Shown here piece by piece: positions 1 to 11,510 of a DNA stretch of 64,000 bases. The number at the start of each line of letters is the position of its first letter. The first letter of the stretch is position 1. The translations under genes were made by a program, and so were the position numbers. Source of the DNA: JAVKFY01 sp040223615 (GTDB lineage Bacteria; Pseudomonadota; Alphaproteobacteria; GCA-2731375). The notes below the pieces were generated by a model that worked only from the letters and a program-made list of their open reading frames with translations, ran no database searches and was not told the DNA's origin. The stretch covers positions 1 to 64,000 of the forward strand of contig JAVKFY010000037.1 in assembly GCA_040223615.1 (NCBI GenBank). The letters are read 5' to 3'.

Positions 1-140
1 GTGTTCCTACAATCCGCGGGCGGCCGGCTGCGCAACCCCGACCAGCTCCGCCGGCCGCCCGCTACCGCCACGGCCCTGGAGCAGGCATCATGAAGCCCTG
101 GACTCTCACTATCACTGAGGGACCAACGGGGAGCAGGTCA
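1..140. mobile_element. Possible end of an IS3-like insertion sequence (partial)
   Basis: Read on the minus strand from base 140 leftwards, the sequence begins TGACCTGCTCCCC. This resembles the TGA-CTGC-CCC type terminal repeats of IS3-family elements. The parvulin gene loses its family resemblance exactly at this base, so an insertion into that gene is the simplest reading. Only 140 bases are visible and no transposase reading frame can be identified. The assignment is inference; the other end and any target-site duplication lie outside the window. Confidence 0.42.
16..62. repeat. 12-bp perfect inverted repeat (hairpin)
   Basis: The arms GCGGGCGGCCGG (16-27) and CCGGCCGCCCGC (51-62) are exact inverse complements around a 23-base loop. 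The hairpin lies inside the presumed insertion-sequence end, just past the stop of the truncated ppiC frame, and could act as a transcription stop for the nar operon. No T-tract follows on the minus strand, so a classical intrinsic terminator is not shown. Confidence 0.5.
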
Positions 141-709
141 ACGTGCACACCGTAGCGGGTCGGAACCGGCACCGGGCAGAGCTGGCCCGGTTCGAGGTTT
201 TCCAGGAAGGTGTCGAACTCCGGCACGGTGTCGCCGCGTGCCACCTGGCCGAGGTGGCCGCCGTTCAGCTTTGATGGGCAGGCCGACCAGGCCTCGGCAA
301 GCCTGCCGAAGCGCTCCGGATGCGCCTTCATTTCCTCGATGACCTGCTTCGCCGTCGCGGTCGCCTGCTCGTAGGCGGACCGGTCGCGCGGCGGTGCCGC
401 GACCAGGATATGCGCCGCCTCGTACAACGTCGGCGAGCGAAACTGGGCGCGATGGCTGTCGTAGTAGCGCCGACAGGTTTCGGTGTCCGGTTCCGGCACT
501 GTCACCTCACGCGCCAGCAAGGTGTCGAGGCGGACGTTCTCGTCCGCATCGTCGATGCCGAGCGCCTCAGCGCGCTGGTTCAGCAACGCGCGTACCGCCA
601 GCGCCTGCGCCGCCGCCTCATGTGCGGCCTCGGCATCGGGCGCCGGATGGTGCTGCATCTCGGCGGCGACCGCGCGCTCGTCGATTTCGCGTCCGTTGAC
701 CGCGATCAT
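62..709 (-). CDS. Parvulin-type peptidyl-prolyl isomerase, C-terminally truncated
   Basis: This is the last gene of the nitrate reductase operon. It encodes a PpiC/parvulin-like prolyl isomerase of the kind often found after narI and thought to help nitrate reductase folding. The start ATG overlaps the narI stop (ATGA), which favours it over an in-frame ATG 36 bases upstream. An N-terminal helical part (about 1-94) precedes the rotamase domain (about 95-190), with His100 and His189 at the usual domain borders (AAHILV and YGVHV). After Val190 the sequence stops resembling the family and ends about 25 residues later, where related proteins normally run on for tens of residues with a C-terminal helix. 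The break coincides with the insertion-sequence-like end at base 140, so the protein may be non-functional. Confidence 0.8.
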   Translation of the reverse strand: MIAVNGREIDERAVAAEMQHHPAPDAEAAHEAAAQALAVRALLNQRAEALGIDDADENVRLDTLLAREVTVPEPDTETCRRYYDSHRAQFRSPTLYEAAHILVAAPPRDRSAYEQATATAKQVIEEMKAHPERFGRLAEAWSACPSKLNGGHLGQVARGDTVPEFDTFLENLEPGQLCPVPVPTRYGVHVDLLPVGPSVIVRVQGFMMPAPGPWR

Positions 710-1392
710 CCGCGCGCCCTCACCACCTGATAGCCGGTGCGCCACAGATAGCGCGCCGGGGCGCTCAGCATGTGCACCAGCCGGGTGAACGGGAACACCA
801 GGAAGATTGTCAGCCCGAGGAACAGGTGCAGCTTGAACAGCCAGTGAGCCTCGGCGACGTAGCCGGCGGCGCCGGCCTCGAAGGTGAAGATGCCCTGGGC
901 CCAGGCCATGAACTTGAGCATCTCACCACCGTCGAGGTGGCCGAGCGACACGATGATGGTGAGCAGGCCGAGACCGAGCTGGACCGCGAGCAGCACCAGT
1001 ATGGCGATGTCGCCGAAGCTGGAGGTACGACGGATGCGCGGGTCGGTCAGGCGCCGGTGCAGCAGCATCAGCAGCCCGACCATGCACACCGCGCCGGCGA
1101 CACCACCGACGACGATCGCCATCACCTGCTTGAAGCCATGGCCGATGCCGAAGGCGTCGAAGATCTGGATCGGCGTTAGCAGCCCGACGAGGTGGCCGAC
1201 GAAGACGATCAGGATGCCGACGTGGAACAGCACCGAGCCGATGACGAGCTGGCGCCGGCGCAGCAGCTGGCTGGAGCCGGAGCGCCACGTGTAGGGCTCG
1301 CGGTCGTAGCGGAAGATCGAGCCCAGGGCCAGCACCACCAGGCAGATGTAGGGGTAGATCCCGAAGAAGAACTCGTTGAGCGCGTCGGCCAT
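706..1392 (-). CDS. narI: Respiratory nitrate reductase gamma subunit (cytochrome b)
   Basis: NarI anchors the NarGH dimer to the cytoplasmic membrane and passes electrons from quinol through two b hemes. The 228-residue protein has five hydrophobic segments. The four heme-ligand histidines sit at His57, His67, His189 and His207, almost the same spacing as in the E. coli protein. The C-terminal region PFTRLVHMLSAP is typical. The gene lies one base after narJ, and its stop overlaps the ppiC start, so it is translationally coupled on both sides. Length is normal for the family. Confidence 0.97.
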   Translation of the reverse strand: MADALNEFFFGIYPYICLVVLALGSIFRYDREPYTWRSGSSQLLRRRQLVIGSVLFHVGILIVFVGHLVGLLTPIQIFDAFGIGHGFKQVMAIVVGGVAGAVCMVGLLMLLHRRLTDPRIRRTSSFGDIAILVLLAVQLGLGLLTIIVSLGHLDGGEMLKFMAWAQGIFTFEAGAAGYVAEAHWLFKLHLFLGLTIFLVFPFTRLVHMLSAPARYLWRTGYQVVRARG

Positions 1393-1393
1393 C

Positions 1394-2028
1394 TCAGCCT
1401 CCGTTGCCGCACCCGGGACCGAAGGTCACCGGGGCGTCCTCCCAGGCGCGGTCGAGCGCCGTCAGGTCGTCGGGTTCGTCGTCGGCCTGCGCCAGCAGGG
1501 CCTCGACCTCGGTGGCGCTGGCCTCGCATTGGGCCAGGGCCACGAGCGCGGCAAGGGCGCCGGCATAGACGCTACGGCGCTTGCGCAACCGCTCGTGCAG
1601 TGCCTGCAGGATGTGCAGCGGCTCCGCCAGCAGCAGCCGCGCCTCGGGCAGTGGCCGGGTCGACAGGTACTCCAGGAACAGCGGCAGGAAGTCGGGCAAT
1701 TCGGCGACGACCACGTCGAACCCACCGTCGTCATAGACCTGGGCCAGGTCGACCAGCGCCTGGCCGCGCTCGCGGCCTTCGCCGTGCACATGCTCGAACA
1801 GATGCAGCGACAGCGAGCGGGTGCGATCGAAAAGCTGCACGTAGCGCGCCTGCGCGTCGTACAGGTCGGCAGACGCCAGATCGTCGAGCAGACGGCCGAC
1901 GGCGCGACGCTCCCGCGCTGGCAGCAGGGCCTCGTCGTCGAGCGCCGACGTCAGCTCCGGGGCGGCCGCCTGCAGCGCCTGGTCGGGATAGCTCAGCAAC
2001 AACGAGAGAACCTTGAAACTCTTGGTCA

Positions 2029-2029
<1 letters not shown>
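1394..2029 (-). CDS. narJ: Nitrate reductase molybdenum cofactor assembly chaperone
   Basis: NarJ is a cytosolic chaperone that binds apo-NarG and is needed for cofactor insertion and membrane attachment; it is not part of the final enzyme. The 211-residue product starts MTKSFKVLSLLLSYPD, the usual NarJ opening, and is all-helical with the conserved region around LFEHVHGEGRERG (about residue 77). The chosen ATG overlaps the narH stop (ATGA). The same frame is open far upstream, but that part is only the shadow of narH. Confidence 0.95.
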
Positions 2030-3551
<1,522 letters not shown>

Positions 3552-3555
<4 letters not shown>

Positions 3556-6500
3556 GCCGACGCCTCCTTCTGTTCGAGCCAGTCGACGTTGGTCATCTTG
3601 CGGACGATGACGAACTCATCCCGGTTGGAGCCGACGGTGCCGTAGTAGTTGAAGCCCCAGGACTGTTGCGCGTAGCCGCCGATCATGTGCGTCGGCTTCA
3701 TCGTCGCGCGGGTCACCGAGTTGTGGATGCCGCCGCGCTGGCCGGTCACTTCCGAGCCCGGTACGTTCACGATCTTCTCCTGCGCGTGGTACATGAAGAT
3801 CGTGCCTTCGCGGATGCGCTGCGAGACCACCGCACGGGCGACCAGGGCGCCGTTGGCGTTGTATGCCTCGACCCAGTCGTTGTCGACGATGCCGGCCTTC
3901 TTCGCGTCGATCTCCGACAGCCACACGATCGGACCGCCACGGCTCAGCGTGAGCATCAGCAGGTTGTCGGTATAGGTGGAGTGGATGCCCCATTTCTGGT
4001 GCGGGGTGATGAAGTTCAGCACCACCTGCGGGCTGCCGTTCGCCTTCGCCTCGATCACCGGCGCAACGGAACGCGTGTCGATCGGCGGCCGGTAGACGCA
4101 GAAGCCTTCGCCGAAGGCCAGCATCCATTGATGGTCCTGGTAGAGCTGCTGCCGGCCGGTCAGCGTGCGCCAGGGGATCAGCTCGTGCACGTTGGTGTAG
4201 CCGGCGTTGTAGCAGACCTTCTCCGACTCCAACCCGGACCAGGTCGGCGACGAGATGATCTTGCGCGGCTGTGCCACCACGTCGCGGAAACGGATCTTCT
4301 CGTCTTCCTTCGGCAGTGCCAGATGAGCGTGTTCGCGGCCGGTGATCTTGGAGAGCGACTCCCAGGCCTTCACCGCGACCTCGCCGTTGGTCTCCGGCGC
4401 CAGCATCAAGATCACCTCGGTCGCGTCGATATCGGATTCGATGCGGGCCATGCCCTGGGTCGGGCCGGGTTCGGCGACGGTGCCATTCAGCCGCTTCAGG
4501 CCGTCGACCTCGTGCTCGGTGTTCCAGGCGATGCCCTTTCCGCCGTTGCCGACCTTCTCCATCAGCGGGCCAAGCGCGGTGAAGCGCTTGTAGACGTTCG
4601 GATAGTCGCGCTCGACCACGGCGATCTGCGGCATCGTCCTGCCGGGCACCGGGTCGGTCTCGCCGCGCTTCCAGTCCTTCACGTCCAGCGCCTGGGCGAT
4701 CTCTCCCGGCGTGTCGTGCAGGATCGGCGTGAGCACCACGTCGGTCTCCACGCCCAGCACCTCCGGCGCCACCTCGGAGAACTTGGCCGCGATCGCCTTG
4801 TAGATTTCCCAGTCGCTCTTGGTCTCCCATACCGGGTCCACCGCTGCCGTCAGCGGATGGATGAACGGGTGCATGTCCGACGTATTGAGGTCGTTCTTCT
4901 CGTACCAGGTCGCCGTCGGCAGCACGATGTCGGAGTAGACGCAGGTGGTCGACATGCGGAAATCGAGCGTGACCAGCAGGTCGAGCTTTCCTTCCGGCGC
5001 CTGGTCATGCCACGCCACTTCGTCGGGCTTCTGCGCGCCGGTCTCGCCCAGGTCCTTGCCCTGCACGCCATGCGAGGTGCCGAGCAGGTGCTTCAGGAAA
5101 TACTCGTGGCCCTTGCCGGACGAGCCCAGCAGGTTGGAGCGCCAGACAAACATGTTGCGCGGCCAGCTTTCGGGTGCGTCCGGATCTTCCGCCGCGAACT
5201 TCAGCGCGCCGCTCTTCAGGCCGTCGACGACGTACTGTTTTGCATCGACGCCGGCGGCCTTGGCATCGCGCGCGACCTGCAGCGGGTTACGGTTGAGCTG
5301 CGGCGCCGACGGCAGCCAGCCCATGCGTTCGGCCCGCACGTTGTAGTCGATGATGGCGCCGTCCCAGGGCCCCGCCGGCGCGGTCGGCGAGACGATCTCC
5401 GCGACGTCCAAGGTTTCGTATCGCCATTGGTCGGTATGCGCATAGAAGAACGACGTCGAATTCATCTGCCGCGGCGGCCGGCCCCAATCGAGCGCGAAGG
5501 CCAGCGGCAGCCAGCCGGTCTGCGGGCGCAGCTTCTCCTGGCCGACATAGTGCGACCAGCCGCCACCCGACTGGCCGACGCAACCGCACATCACCAGCAT
5601 GTTGATGATGCCGCGGTAGTTCATGTCCATGTGGTACCAGTGGTTCAGGCCGGCGCCGAGAATGACCATCGACTTCCCGTCGGTCTTCTCCGCGTTGGTC
5701 GCGAACTCGCGCGCGGTGGCGACGATCTGGTCGCGCGGCACGCCGGTGATCGCCTCGGCCCAGGCCGGCGAGTACGGTGCCATGTCGTCGTAGCTCGACG
5801 CGACGTTGTCGCCGCCGAGGCTGCGGTCGACGCCGTAGTTGGCGACGAACAGGTCGAACACCGAGGCGACCAGCGCCTCGCCGTCCTTCAGCGCGAGCCG
5901 TTTGGCCGGCACGCGGCGCGGCAGCACATCGGGATCGTCGGTGCCCTGGAACGCGTCGTGGTTCTTGTTGCCGAAGTACGGGAAGCCGACCTCGACCACC
6001 TCGTCGCGATCAGCCTCGGCGATGTTGGTGAGGCGCAGGTGGGCGTCGTTGCCCTCGCCGTCCCTCGCCTCAAGCGACCACTTGCCCTGCTCCTCGCCCC
6101 AGCGGAAGCCGACCGAGCCGCGCGGCACCACCAGTTGGCCGGTGTCGCGGTCGATGGCCACGGTCTTCCAGTCGGCGTTGCCGGTTTGGCCGAGATCGTC
6201 AGCGAAGTCGGAGGCGCGCAGGAACCGGTCGGCGACCACCCGGCCGTCCTTCTCGACCAGTTTCACCAGCATCGGCATGTCGGTGTAGCGGGTGCAGTAG
6301 TCCTCGAAGTACGTCGCCTGCCGATCGACGTGGTACTCGCGCAGGATGACGTGACCCAGCGCCATGGCTAGCGCCGCGTCGGTGCCGGCCTGCGGGTGCA
6401 GCCACAGGTCAGCGAACTTCGCCGCCTCCGAATAGTCCGGCGAGACCACCACCGACTTGGCGCCGCGATAGCGCACCTCGGTGTAGAAGTGCGCGTCCGG

Positions 6501-7286
6501 CGTGCGCGTCTGCGGCACGTTGGAGCCCCACAGCATTAGGAAGCCGGCGTTGTACCAGTCGGCCGACTCCGGCACGTCGGTCTGCTCGCCCCAGGTCTGC
6601 GGGCTGGCCGGCGGCAGGTCGCAATACCAGTCGTAGAATGACATGCACACGCCACCGAGCAGCGATAGGTAACGCGAGCCGGCGGCATAGCTGACCATCG
6701 ACATCGCCGGGATCGGCGAGAAGCCGATGATCCGGTCAGGGCCATGTTCGGCCGCCGTAAAGGCATTGGCGGCGGCGATGATCTCGGTGACCTCGTCCCA
6801 GCCGACACGGACGAAGCCGCCCTTGCCGCGCCGCTTCACGTAGCTGTCGCGCGTCGCCGGGTTCTCCACGATGGAGCGCCAGGCGGCCACCGGCGACAGC
6901 TTCGCGCGCGCCTCGCGCCACGCCCTGATCAGACGTGTGCGGATGAGCGGGTACTTCACCCGGTTGCCGGAGTACAGGTACCAGCTATAGGACGCGCCCC
7001 GCGAGCAGCCGCGCGGCTCGTGGTTCGGCAATTCCGGGCGGGTACGCGGATAGTCGGTCTGCTGCGTTTCCCAGGTGACGATCCCGCCCTTGACGTAGAT
7101 CTTCCACGAGCACGAGCCGGTGCAGTTGGCGCCGTGCGTGGAGCGCACGATCTTGTCGTGCTGCCAGCGCTGGCGGTAGCCGTCTTCCCAGCCACGATCC
7201 TCGTTGGTGACCGCGCCGTGACCGCCGGCGAAGCGGCCGGTTTCCTTGCGGGCGAAGAAGTTCAGGCGATCGAGAAGCTGACTCAT
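3552..7286 (-). CDS. narG: Respiratory nitrate reductase alpha subunit (molybdopterin)
   Basis: NarG is the catalytic subunit, reducing nitrate to nitrite at a Mo-bis-MGD centre on the cytoplasmic face. The 1244-residue product is close to the E. coli length (1247). His51, Cys55 and Cys59 in HGANCTGSC are ligands of the FS0 iron-sulfur cluster, with a further Cys in EPRGCSRGASYSWYLYS. The Mo-ligand aspartate lies in WYCDLPPASPQTWGEQTD. The start MSQLLDRLNFFARK was chosen because its ATG overlaps the narK stop (ATGA); the frame is open upstream only as a shadow of narK. Confidence 0.98.
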
Positions 7287-10021
7287 GACGCGGCTCCTGC
7301 CGGGGCATGCTGTCCGGTGCGACGTTCCACGTCGTGCAGCAAGCCGCCGCGACGCGTGTAGACGAACCAGGTCACCAGCACGCAGGTGATGTAGAAGATC
7401 ATGAAGCCCCACAACGCCGCGTTCGGACCGCCGGTCATGGTGATCGACGTGCCGTAGGCCTTGGGGATGAAGAAGGCGCCATAAGCCGCGATGGCGCTGG
7501 TGAACCCGATGATCGCCGCGGATTCCTTCTCCGCCTGGCGCAGCCGCGCGGTCGGATCGAGTTGCGGCATCAGCCGGTCGATCTCCAGCCGCATCATGAT
7601 CGGGATCATCTGGAAGGTGGACGCGTTGCCGATGCCGGTGGCCGCGAACAGCACCATGAACATGGCGAAGAAGCCCCAGAACGCGCCCGGCTGGTCCTTG
7701 ACGCCGAGGAAGTACAGCACGCCGCCGACCGCGGCGATCATCACCATGAAGGTCCACATGGTGACCCGGCCGCCGCCCCACTTGTCGGCGATCCAGCCGG
7801 TCGCGGCGCGGCTCAATGCCCCGACCAGCGGACCGAGGAACACGTACTGCAGCGAGTCGACCTGCGGGAACTGGGTCTTCGCCAGCAGCGGAAAACCTGC
7901 CGAATAGCCGATGAACGACCCGAAGGTGCCGGTGTAGAGCCAGCACATGATCCAGTTGTGCTTGCGCTCGAAGATCACCGCCTGTTCGCGGAATGAGGCG
8001 CGCGCGGAGGCGATGTCGTTCATGCCGAACCAGGCCGCGACGGTGGCGACGATCAGGAACGGTACCCACACGAAGCCGGCATTCTGCAGCCACAGCATGT
8101 CTTCGGACTTGGTCGCCTGCGGTTCGCCGCCGATGGTGCCGAACACGCCGGCGGTGATCACCAATGGCACCAGGAACTGCATCACGCTGACACCGGCGTT
8201 GCCGAGCCCGGCGTTGAGCGCCAGTGCGTTGCCCTTCTGCGCCTTCGGGAAGAAGAAGCTGATGTTGGCCATCGACGAGGCGAAGTTTCCGCCGCCAAAG
8301 CCGCACAACAGCGCCAGCATCAGGAACAGCAAGTAGGGCGTGTCCGGGTTCTGCACCGCGTAGCCGATGCCGAAGGCCGGGATCAGCAGCGAAGCGGTGG
8401 TCAGCGTGGTCCACATCCGGCCGCCGAAAATCGGCACCATGAAGGAATAGAATATCCGCAACGTGGCGCCGGACAGGCCGGGCAACGCGGCCAGCCAGAA
8501 CAGCTGGTCGGTGGTGTAGTCGAAGCCGATCGCCGGCAGCTTGGCCACCACCACCGACCAGACCATCCAGACCGAGAAGGCGAGCAGCAGACAGGGGATC
8601 GAAATCCATAGGTTGCGCTGCGCGATACGACGGCCGGTACTGATCCAGAACCCGTCGTCCTCGGGCCGCCAGTCCTCCAGCACCGGGCCCAGCGCGCCGT
8701 CGTGCTCCGGCTTGTGGATCGATGCCATCTCCGGCAGTTGCGGCACGGAGGTGCCCTGGTCCTGCAGGGCGGCACGCTCCATGTTGCGGATCGCCAGGTG
8801 CATCCACAGCAGGGCCACCGCGACGATGGCGAACAGCAGCATGAAGCAGCTGGTCCACACGCCGGTGAGGTCGAGCAGCACGCCGAATGAGATCGGCAGC
8901 ACGAAGCCGCCCAGGCCGCCGATCATGCCGACCAGGCCGCCGACCGAACCGACATGCCCGGGATAGTAGACGGGGATATGCTTGTAGACCGCCGCCTTGC
9001 CCAGCGACATGAAGAAGCCGAGCACGAAGATCACCAGCACGAACGGCACCAGACTCATCGAGGTCGAAAAGGCGATCGGCCCGCGGATGCCGTGGATGAT
9101 GTAGTCGGTATCCGGGTACGACAGCATGAAGGTGCAGAGCACCGAGACGCCGAACGTCAGGTACATCACTTTGCGGGCGCCATAACGATCCGACAGGTGA
9201 CCGCCATAGGCACGGAACAGGCTGGCCGGCACTGAGTAGAAGGCAGCCAGCATGCCCGCCGTCTTGATGTCGAGCTCGTAAACGCCGACCAGGTAACGCG
9301 GCAGCCACAGCGCCAGCGCCACGAAGGCGCCGAAGACGAAGAAGTAGTAGAGCGCGAAGCGCCAGACCTGCAGGTTCTTCAGCGGTTCCAGTTGCAGCAG
9401 CGCGCCGCGCGGCCGCTCGCCACGTGCCTTGCGCGCGGCCGTGTCCGGGTCATCCGTGGTGGTGAACCAGAAGACCGCCGCCATCACGATCAGCGCTGCG
9501 GCCCAGACCTGCGCCACCGTCTGCCAGCCGAAGGCGACCAGCACGAATGGCGCGACGAACTTGGTCACCGCGGCGCCGACATTGCCGACGCCGAAAATGC
9601 CCAGCGCCGTGCCCTGGCGGTTCGCCGGATACCACTTCGACACATAGGCGATGCCGACCGCGAAGGAACCGCCGGCAAGGCCGACGCCCAGCGCCGCCAG
9701 CAGCATCAGCGGATAGGTGTCGGCCATCGAAAGCAGGAAGGTCGCGAGCGCCGCCAGGACCATCACCGCGACGTAGACCGGCCGGCCGCCATACTGGTCG
9801 GTCCAGATGCCAAGGAAGATACGGCTGATCGACCCGGTCAGGATCGGCGTGCCGACCAGCAGCCCGAACTCGCTGTCGCTCAGGCCGAGGTCGTCCTTAA
9901 TGCGCACGCCGATGATCGAGAAGATGGTCCACACCGCGAAACACACGGTGAAGGCCAGCGTGCTCATGCCGAGGACCTGGCGTTGCCGCCCCTCGTCGAG
10001 GTCGTGCGGAACTGGCGTCAT
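7283..10021 (-). CDS. narK: Fused NarK1-NarK2 nitrate/nitrite transporter
   Basis: The 912-residue protein contains two complete major-facilitator units in one chain. The first (about 20-430) and the second (about 475-905) each carry a nitrate-signature region: VGLAGGSFAVGIAYVSKWYP with GGLGGFVLP in the first, and GFGGGNFASSMANISFFFP in the second. NarK1 types are linked to proton-driven nitrate uptake and NarK2 types to nitrate/nitrite exchange; such fusions are known, for example in Paracoccus. The start at 10021 is preceded by GAGG nine bases upstream, which the ATG at 10036 lacks. It is the first gene of the nar operon, 80 bases behind an FNR box, so substrate entry and nitrite export are co-expressed with the enzyme. 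Confidence 0.95.
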   Translation of the reverse strand: MTPVPHDLDEGRQRQVLGMSTLAFTVCFAVWTIFSIIGVRIKDDLGLSDSEFGLLVGTPILTGSISRIFLGIWTDQYGGRPVYVAVMVLAALATFLLSMADTYPLMLLAALGVGLAGGSFAVGIAYVSKWYPANRQGTALGIFGVGNVGAAVTKFVAPFVLVAFGWQTVAQVWAAALIVMAAVFWFTTTDDPDTAARKARGERPRGALLQLEPLKNLQVWRFALYYFFVFGAFVALALWLPRYLVGVYELDIKTAGMLAAFYSVPASLFRAYGGHLSDRYGARKVMYLTFGVSVLCTFMLSYPDTDYIIHGIRGPIAFSTSMSLVPFVLVIFVLGFFMSLGKAAVYKHIPVYYPGHVGSVGGLVGMIGGLGGFVLPISFGVLLDLTGVWTSCFMLLFAIVAVALLWMHLAIRNMERAALQDQGTSVPQLPEMASIHKPEHDGALGPVLEDWRPEDDGFWISTGRRIAQRNLWISIPCLLLAFSVWMVWSVVVAKLPAIGFDYTTDQLFWLAALPGLSGATLRIFYSFMVPIFGGRMWTTLTTASLLIPAFGIGYAVQNPDTPYLLFLMLALLCGFGGGNFASSMANISFFFPKAQKGNALALNAGLGNAGVSVMQFLVPLVITAGVFGTIGGEPQATKSEDMLWLQNAGFVWVPFLIVATVAAWFGMNDIASARASFREQAVIFERKHNWIMCWLYTGTFGSFIGYSAGFPLLAKTQFPQVDSLQYVFLGPLVGALSRAATGWIADKWGGGRVTMWTFMVMIAAVGGVLYFLGVKDQPGAFWGFFAMFMVLFAATGIGNASTFQMIPIMMRLEIDRLMPQLDPTARLRQAEKESAAIIGFTSAIAAYGAFFIPKAYGTSITMTGGPNAALWGFMIFYITCVLVTWFVYTRRGGLLHDVERRTGQHAPAGAAS

Positions 10022-10100
10022 GGCGGCTTGCCTCATTGCTGGCCGGGTTCTTCGACCCGAACTGCCAAGACAAACCTCTGTCAGAGCTGGCGAATTCTCC

Positions 10101-10114
10101 TTGATCTCGATCAA
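10101..10114. promoter_or_regulatory. FNR/Anr-type binding site for the nar operon
   Basis: TTGATCTCGATCAA matches the consensus TTGAT-N4-ATCAA at every defined position and is a perfect palindrome. Its centre is about 86 bases upstream of the narK start, a distance that leaves room for activation from near -41.5. This implies oxygen-controlled expression of narKGHJI by an FNR-family protein; a nitrite/NO-sensing Nnr-type protein would bind a similar site. Confidence 0.88.
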
Positions 10115-10140
10115 TGAAAGGAGACTGCGGTGCCGCCGGA

Positions 10141-10410
10141 GCGGCGGATGAGCGTACGCACGGAAGACCTGGAATCGGTTCAGCAATGCTCCTGAGCGAG
10201 CTTTGCGACGTGCTCGGCGTCGACCTGCCCGATCCGGCGAACACGTCGACAGAGGCCAACGACTACGCCTTCGAATGCGTGGTTCAGGAGACCGGGCGCG
10301 ACGGCACCGTTTCCAACAAGCGCATCGACCTATACCGCCGGGGTTCGTTCGTCCTGGAAGCCAAGCAGAGCCGCTGGAAAGGCGGCCGAAAGGATGTCGG
10401 TACGGACCAG
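10141..10410 (+). pseudogene. Remnant of a class I DNA methyltransferase N-terminus
   Basis: The plus-strand frame reads LSELCDVLGVDLPDP, then NDYAFECVVQETGRDG, RIDLYRRGSFVLEAKQSR and WKGGRKD. This is the N-terminal pattern of large (about 900-1000 residue) restriction-modification type methyltransferases of the MmeI/YeeA-like kind, as I recognise it. Similarity ends near base 10410 and the frame continues into unrelated sequence; no methylase motifs (NPPY, FxGxG) follow. A short out-of-place stretch before LSELCD suggests an earlier deletion or frameshift. The fragment starts right beside the FNR box, so the nar promoter was probably joined to it by a rearrangement. The stretch 10411-10560 holds no recognisable gene. 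Confidence 0.6.
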
Positions 10411-10560
10411 GAAGGTGGTCCGACTATTCGATGGGCCGGCCGGGACGGTATTCGGGTTGGTTGCCTGGCGAACTCCTCGTCGTGCGACATGCGGCGCTTC
10501 GGCAGACGAACCTCAGCGCTTCAGATACCATCCAGCACACCACACTCCGGGACTGCACAC

Positions 10561-11019
10561 CTAGTTGGCGAAGATCCGGTGCCGCACGACGTCGCCAGGC
10601 TTGATGCCGAGTGCCCTGGCGGTGCCGGCATTGAGCTCCAGCGCGGCCCTGGCCGGACCGTCCGAGGGCAGCGACTCGGTCGAGTAGGGCGTCGTCTTGC
10701 GGTGGATATTGACGATGGTTCCGTCCCCGCGAATAAATATAATATCAAGCGATAACGGCGTATTCTTCATCCAAAATGCGAGTTCGTCCTCGGCTCCAAA
10801 GTCGAACAGCATGCCGTGGTCGGCGGCCATCTCGGTACGGAACATCAGACCGGCCTTGCGCTGCTCGGGCGTGATCGCCATTTCCACTTCGAAGGCATAG
10901 CGCGCGCCACCGGCGGTCTCCACCACCAGGGCCTCGCGCGGGAGCGGCGGCTGCGGTTGCGCCGTCGCCTGACAGCCGGCGCAGAACAGCGCCAGCAACG
11001 CCACCAGGCGCAGCAGCAT
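10561..11019 (-). CDS. DUF192 family exported protein
   Basis: The 152-residue product belongs to the DUF192 family of small beta-rich proteins of unknown function, usually exported. An N-terminal hydrophobic stretch ends in LFCAGC, a likely lipobox with lipidation at Cys18 or so. The family core follows, with RKAGLMFRTEM, HGMLFDFG, FWMKNTPLSLDIIFI and the C-terminal ALELNAGTARALGIKPGD. Length and order are normal. It is followed, only 11 bases from the next gene upstream, by a shared minus-strand arrangement, so the two may be co-transcribed. Confidence 0.88.
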   Translation of the reverse strand: MLLRLVALLALFCAGCQATAQPQPPLPREALVVETAGGARYAFEVEMAITPEQRKAGLMFRTEMAADHGMLFDFGAEDELAFWMKNTPLSLDIIFIRGDGTIVNIHRKTTPYSTESLPSDGPARAALELNAGTARALGIKPGDVVRHRIFAN

Positions 11020-11030
11020 GACGCGTGCGC

Positions 11031-11387
11031 TCAGGCTTCGCTCCAGGCGTTGTAGGCCTTCTTCATTACCTCAAGCGCCGCCAGCACCTCCTGGTCGGAC
11101 TGCTCGTGCGCCTCGCGGACCTTCTTGTAGCTGTTGCGGGCGGCGACGAATTCCTGCCACAGCGACGCCTTGGCCAGCGCGCCTTCGTTGCGGTTGTCGG
11201 CATCGCTGGCGATGGTCGCGTGCAGCGCCTGGAGCAGCAATTCTGAAACCTGCGAACGCTCCAATGCAATCGACTGGTTGTAGGCGTTCAGAATTTTGTC
11301 GGCCAGGCGGCGGTTGTACGGCGTGAGCCCGAAGTCGTTGACCAGTTCTTCCCAGCGCGGCTCGGCGTCTTTCGGCTTGTCGCTCAT
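11031..11387 (-). CDS. Small conserved helical protein of unknown function
   Basis: I do not recognise this 118-residue protein. It is hydrophilic, predicted nearly all-helical, has no signal peptide, cysteines or membrane segment, and is rich in Ala, Glu and Gln. The opening MSDKPKDAEPRWEELVNDFGLTP looks like a normal start and base use matches its neighbours, so I believe it is expressed. It lies upstream of the DUF192 gene on the same strand and divergent from the thiamine transport operon. Confidence 0.65.
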   Translation of the reverse strand: MSDKPKDAEPRWEELVNDFGLTPYNRRLADKILNAYNQSIALERSQVSELLLQALHATIASDADNRNEGALAKASLWQEFVAARNSYKKVREAHEQSDQEVLAALEVMKKAYNAWSEA

Positions 11388-11510
11388 TTCAAGACCCTGG
11401 CTGTTGTGCCCGCCGATTTCCGGCTGGCGTCAGTTTAGCCGGCCGATTTCGGCAAGTCACGGTGGCGGGGCTGGCGCGGCGACGAACCCTGCCCTATGGT
11501 CGCATTTCCT

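Noticed and set aside
3616..6371. Long plus- and minus-strand open frames inside narG (up to 901 codons)
   Set aside because: They are shadows of a high-GC coding gene: Arg/Gly/His-rich translations, no domain, complete overlap with a certain gene.
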